From an uncultured Dehalococcoidia bacterium (GTDB lineage: Bacteria > Chloroflexota > Dehalococcoidia > Dehalococcoidales > UBA3254), in assembly GCA_903890885.1 (NCBI GenBank), contig CAITCX010000411.1, forward strand, positions 1-5,320: a DNA stretch of 5,320 nt. Direction: 5' to 3'. Numbering within the stretch: position 1 is the stretch's first letter; each line of letters opens with the position of its first letter. A model generated the notes under the pieces. That model searched no databases. It was not told where the DNA came from and saw only the letters and a list, made by a program, of their open reading frames with translations. The position numbers and the translations under genes were made by a program. This document shows, piece by piece, positions 5,135 to 5,320 of the stretch.

Positions 5135-5320
5135 TCATCTTTATCCCAGCTGTTAATATTCGGGGATTCAGGCTCGATTAACCTGTCATCGCCGCGGCGG
5201 GCCATTTCAGCAAACTGTTCATCCCAACCCTGACGCGTACTTCGAGCGGAACGAACGATGAGTTTATCTCCCTGAACCTCCACCTCTATCTCATCAACGA
5301 GTTTAGCCTGATCGAGAAGT
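5119..5320 (-). CDS. mazE: MazE-type antitoxin, 5' end beyond window
   Basis: Sixty-six C-terminal residues are visible, read on the - strand from the right edge to the TAA at 5121-5119. They include the end of an AbrB/SpoVT-like DNA-binding domain (VDEIEVEVQGDKLIVRSA) and the toxin-binding tail (RQGWDEQFAEMARRGDDRLIEPE, ending SWDKDEWEWK). The GW(D/E)E.F.EMA..GDD...DEWEW pattern is typical of MazE partners of MazF/PemK toxins, and the acidic-aromatic tail is the part expected to lie in the toxin's RNA-binding groove. The N-terminal part and the promoter lie outside the window. The gene overlaps mazF by 10-16 bases. Confidence 0.88.
   Translation of the reverse strand, partial: LLDQAKLVDEIEVEVQGDKLIVRSARSTRQGWDEQFAEMARRGDDRLIEPESPNINSWDKDEWEWK

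Overview
The window is a bacterial chromosomal segment with balanced base composition, Shine-Dalgarno sites in front of most genes, a sigma70-type promoter and two Sec/lipobox lipoproteins. No taxonomic marker is present. The mix of a DUF3795 cysteine-rich protein, a DUF5666-type repeat lipoprotein, a type B carboxylesterase lipoprotein and chromosomal type II toxin-antitoxin (TA) pairs would fit an environmental anaerobe such as a Chloroflexota (Dehalococcoidia-like) or a low-to-mid GC Firmicute, but that is a guess.

Layout. The + strand cluster (1-2565) holds the 3' end of a DUF3795 gene, a secreted lipid-anchored type B carboxylesterase (249-1859), and, after a 200-base gap carrying a promoter with an embedded operator palindrome, a complete two-gene TA operon: a ribbon-helix-helix antitoxin (2060-2308) and a RelE-family toxin (2308-2565). 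The - strand cluster, read from right to left (5320-2778), holds the 3' part of a MazE-type antitoxin, a MazF endoribonuclease toxin overlapping it, a HAD-superfamily hydrolase, and a lipoprotein built of four tandem DUF5666-like modules with an Asn/Gln/Gly-rich tail. The two clusters converge on a perfect 11-bp stem hairpin at 2710-2740 that can serve as a terminator, best for the - strand.

How the genes may work together. Each TA pair is a self-contained module: the antitoxin binds its toxin and represses its own promoter, and the toxin cleaves mRNA when the antitoxin is lost. The two lipoproteins probably act at the outer face of the cytoplasmic membrane, one as a hydrolase of unknown ester substrate, the other as a surface or envelope protein of unknown function. 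The HAD enzyme is cytoplasmic. Nothing links these genes into one pathway. I see no transposase, integrase, CRISPR array, tRNA or rRNA. I do not find a convincing new multi-gene system. The points most worth a second look are the architecture of the repeat lipoprotein, the three-half-site operator of the RelE module, two unrelated TA modules within about 3 kb, and substitutions at key positions in the HAD enzyme and the esterase.
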